Shown in pieces: positions 6,396 through 7,208 of a DNA stretch of 7,208 nt. Both the position numbers and the translations under genes were made by a program. How positions within the stretch are numbered: position 1 is the first letter of the stretch; each line of letters begins with the position of its first letter. This DNA is from JAHFQJ01 sp046050125 (lineage in GTDB: Bacteria > Pseudomonadota > Gammaproteobacteria > Burkholderiales > Burkholderiaceae): positions 1-7,208 of the forward strand of contig JBJOQB010000207.1 in the NCBI GenBank assembly GCA_046050125.1, given 5' to 3'. The notes beneath the pieces were generated by a model. The model saw nothing but the letters and a program-made list of their open reading frames with translations. It did no database searches and was not told the origin of the DNA.

Positions 6396-7201
6396 TGTTT
6401 TTTTGCAGTGTGATTAGCTGTTGTAGTCAAAGCAATATATTCAATAAAAGCAAATCTACCCCAACTAGCAGCAACCCTTAATGCCATTAATGCTTTGGGG
6501 TCTAAATTTTTAAGCATAGGAAATAATTCCTTGAGTTGCTTATCACTTTTTGAGGCAAAAAAGAACCATGCAGGAATACGTGCAAAAATTGAAGCAATTG
6601 CAGATAATGATATTTTATTATCACTATTTTTTACAGTAAGTGCTGCTGTTAAAAAACTAATATATGCAATGGATACAAACGCAAAAAATATAAATTGACT
6701 ATAATCTTTTTTATTATTTGATAATTTAAGGTCTGTAGATTTTTTACCTATATATTCTGTTAATTGGGAAAATATTTTATGTAAATCACTAGCACTACTA
6801 TTTAAATTTGATAACTTATGGCTTAAATCTTGTATAAATTGATTATCTTGTTCGCTAAATTTATCTTGATGCTGTTTTAATGAGTTTACAATTGTAGTAA
6901 TTTCTTTAGTCGTTATTGCAACATTATCCAAACTTTGCTCAGTTTGCGATGAACTCGCCATAATATCATTTATATTTGGAATAATTTGCTTAATTTCTCT
7001 TGGCTTTAAATTATCCACACCTGATTCTAAATCATGATTATCATCTGTTATGATATCTTTTGTATTTTCAATTTTCTTAGTTTTATAATCAGTATTACTA
7101 CTTTTCTTAGTTAGTTTATTAAATACTGTTGAGTGAAAATCATTAAGTACTAATGAAGATAAAATTAACAAACTAAGCGAAGCATAATGCTTAGGTTTCA
7201 T
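6380..7201 (-). CDS. Unrecognised membrane protein with predicted coiled middle region
   Basis: I do not recognise this family. The 273-residue product has a short basic start and a hydrophobic stretch (7-19), either a signal peptide or an anchor. A Lys/Asp/Asn-rich polar region follows (about 30-80). A long Gln/Ser/Leu-rich helical-looking section (about 85-165) has heptad-like spacing. A strong membrane segment FIFFAFVSIAYISFLTAALTV lies at 170-190, and the hydrophobic segment AIASIFARIPAWFFFAS at 201-217 may be a second. The C-terminal part holds amphipathic helices (KALMALRVAASWGRFAFIEYIAL, 236-258). The start has only seven bases before it in the window and no in-frame stop, so the gene may begin further upstream. 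The end is unusual: an A7 run (6398-6404) precedes the stop and a second frame overlaps the last 16 bases, so the natural protein may be longer. Likely co-transcribed with the thioredoxin-like gene. No function is proposed. Confidence 0.75.
   Translation of the reverse strand: MKPKHYASLSLLILSSLVLNDFHSTVFNKLTKKSSNTDYKTKKIENTKDIITDDNHDLESGVDNLKPREIKQIIPNINDIMASSSQTEQSLDNVAITTKEITTIVNSLKQHQDKFSEQDNQFIQDLSHKLSNLNSSASDLHKIFSQLTEYIGKKSTDLKLSNNKKDYSQFIFFAFVSIAYISFLTAALTVKNSDNKISLSAIASIFARIPAWFFFASKSDKQLKELFPMLKNLDPKALMALRVAASWGRFAFIEYIALTTTANHTAKKQCQIL
6398..6404 (-). other. A7 homopolymer in the phase of a -1 slippery heptamer
   Basis: On the minus strand the codons read GCA AAA AAA CAA, so the seven As are in the A_AAA_AAA phase that favours -1 ribosomal slippage (compare A_AAA_AAG in E. 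coli dnaX). Slippage here leads straight into the overlapping frame that starts at 6395. Small stems lie just downstream (ACAC/GTGT around 6369-6379 and CAAAT/ATTTG around 6358-6370), but they are short. The run is also a hotspot for transcriptional slippage and for indels. Functional use is inferred, not shown. Confidence 0.4.
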
Positions 7202-7208
7202 TACAAAA

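Noticed and set aside
6495..6698. Plus-strand open frame of 67 codons
   Set aside because: Antisense to the hydrophobic C-terminal part of the 273-residue protein, with no independent signal.

Overview
This is an A+T-rich (very roughly 30% G+C by eye) proteobacterial chromosome segment in which every convincing gene lies on the minus strand. The best-identified part is a type IV pilus minor-pilin cluster in the order pilV, pilW, pilX, pilY1. That order is typical of beta- and gammaproteobacteria. The strong A+T bias would fit a host-associated or reduced-genome lineage, but the sequence alone does not give a genus. The standard genetic code fits: stops are TAA and TAG, and Trp is TGG.

Layout, read in the direction of transcription (high to low coordinates). 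7201-6380: an unrecognised 273-residue membrane protein with an N-terminal hydrophobic segment, a polar probably coiled middle and a hydrophobic C-terminal third. 6395-6219: a small overlapping reading frame, out of phase with the first gene and broken by one in-frame TAA. An A7 run lies just before the overlap in the exact phase of a -1 slippery heptamer. 6194-5610: a membrane-anchored or secreted TlpA/ResA-type thioredoxin with a WCSPC active site. These three form one probable transcription unit. 5609-4940: a gene-free gap of about 670 bases. It holds a 65-bp palindromic dispersed-type repeat, a hairpin plus T-tract that could end the upstream transcript, and candidate promoters. 4939-4466 pilV, 4447-3548 pilW, 3533-2850 pilX (gaps of 14-18 bases), then a 131-base spacer containing a 17-base perfect palindrome, then pilY1 from 2718 off the left edge (906 codons visible, no stop).

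How the genes work together: PilV, PilW and PilX are prepilin-type proteins that prepilin peptidase would cut. In characterised systems they form, with PilY1, the tip/priming complex that starts pilus assembly and carries adhesion. The TlpA-like protein is a periplasm-facing thiol oxidoreductase. A role in folding the cysteine-containing minor pilins or PilY1 is possible but rests on proximity only.

The most interesting non-routine signals are the A7 slippery site with its overlapping frame, the broken small ORF, the palindromic repeat, and the palindrome in the pilY1 leader. I see no CRISPR array, tRNA, rRNA or complete insertion sequence.
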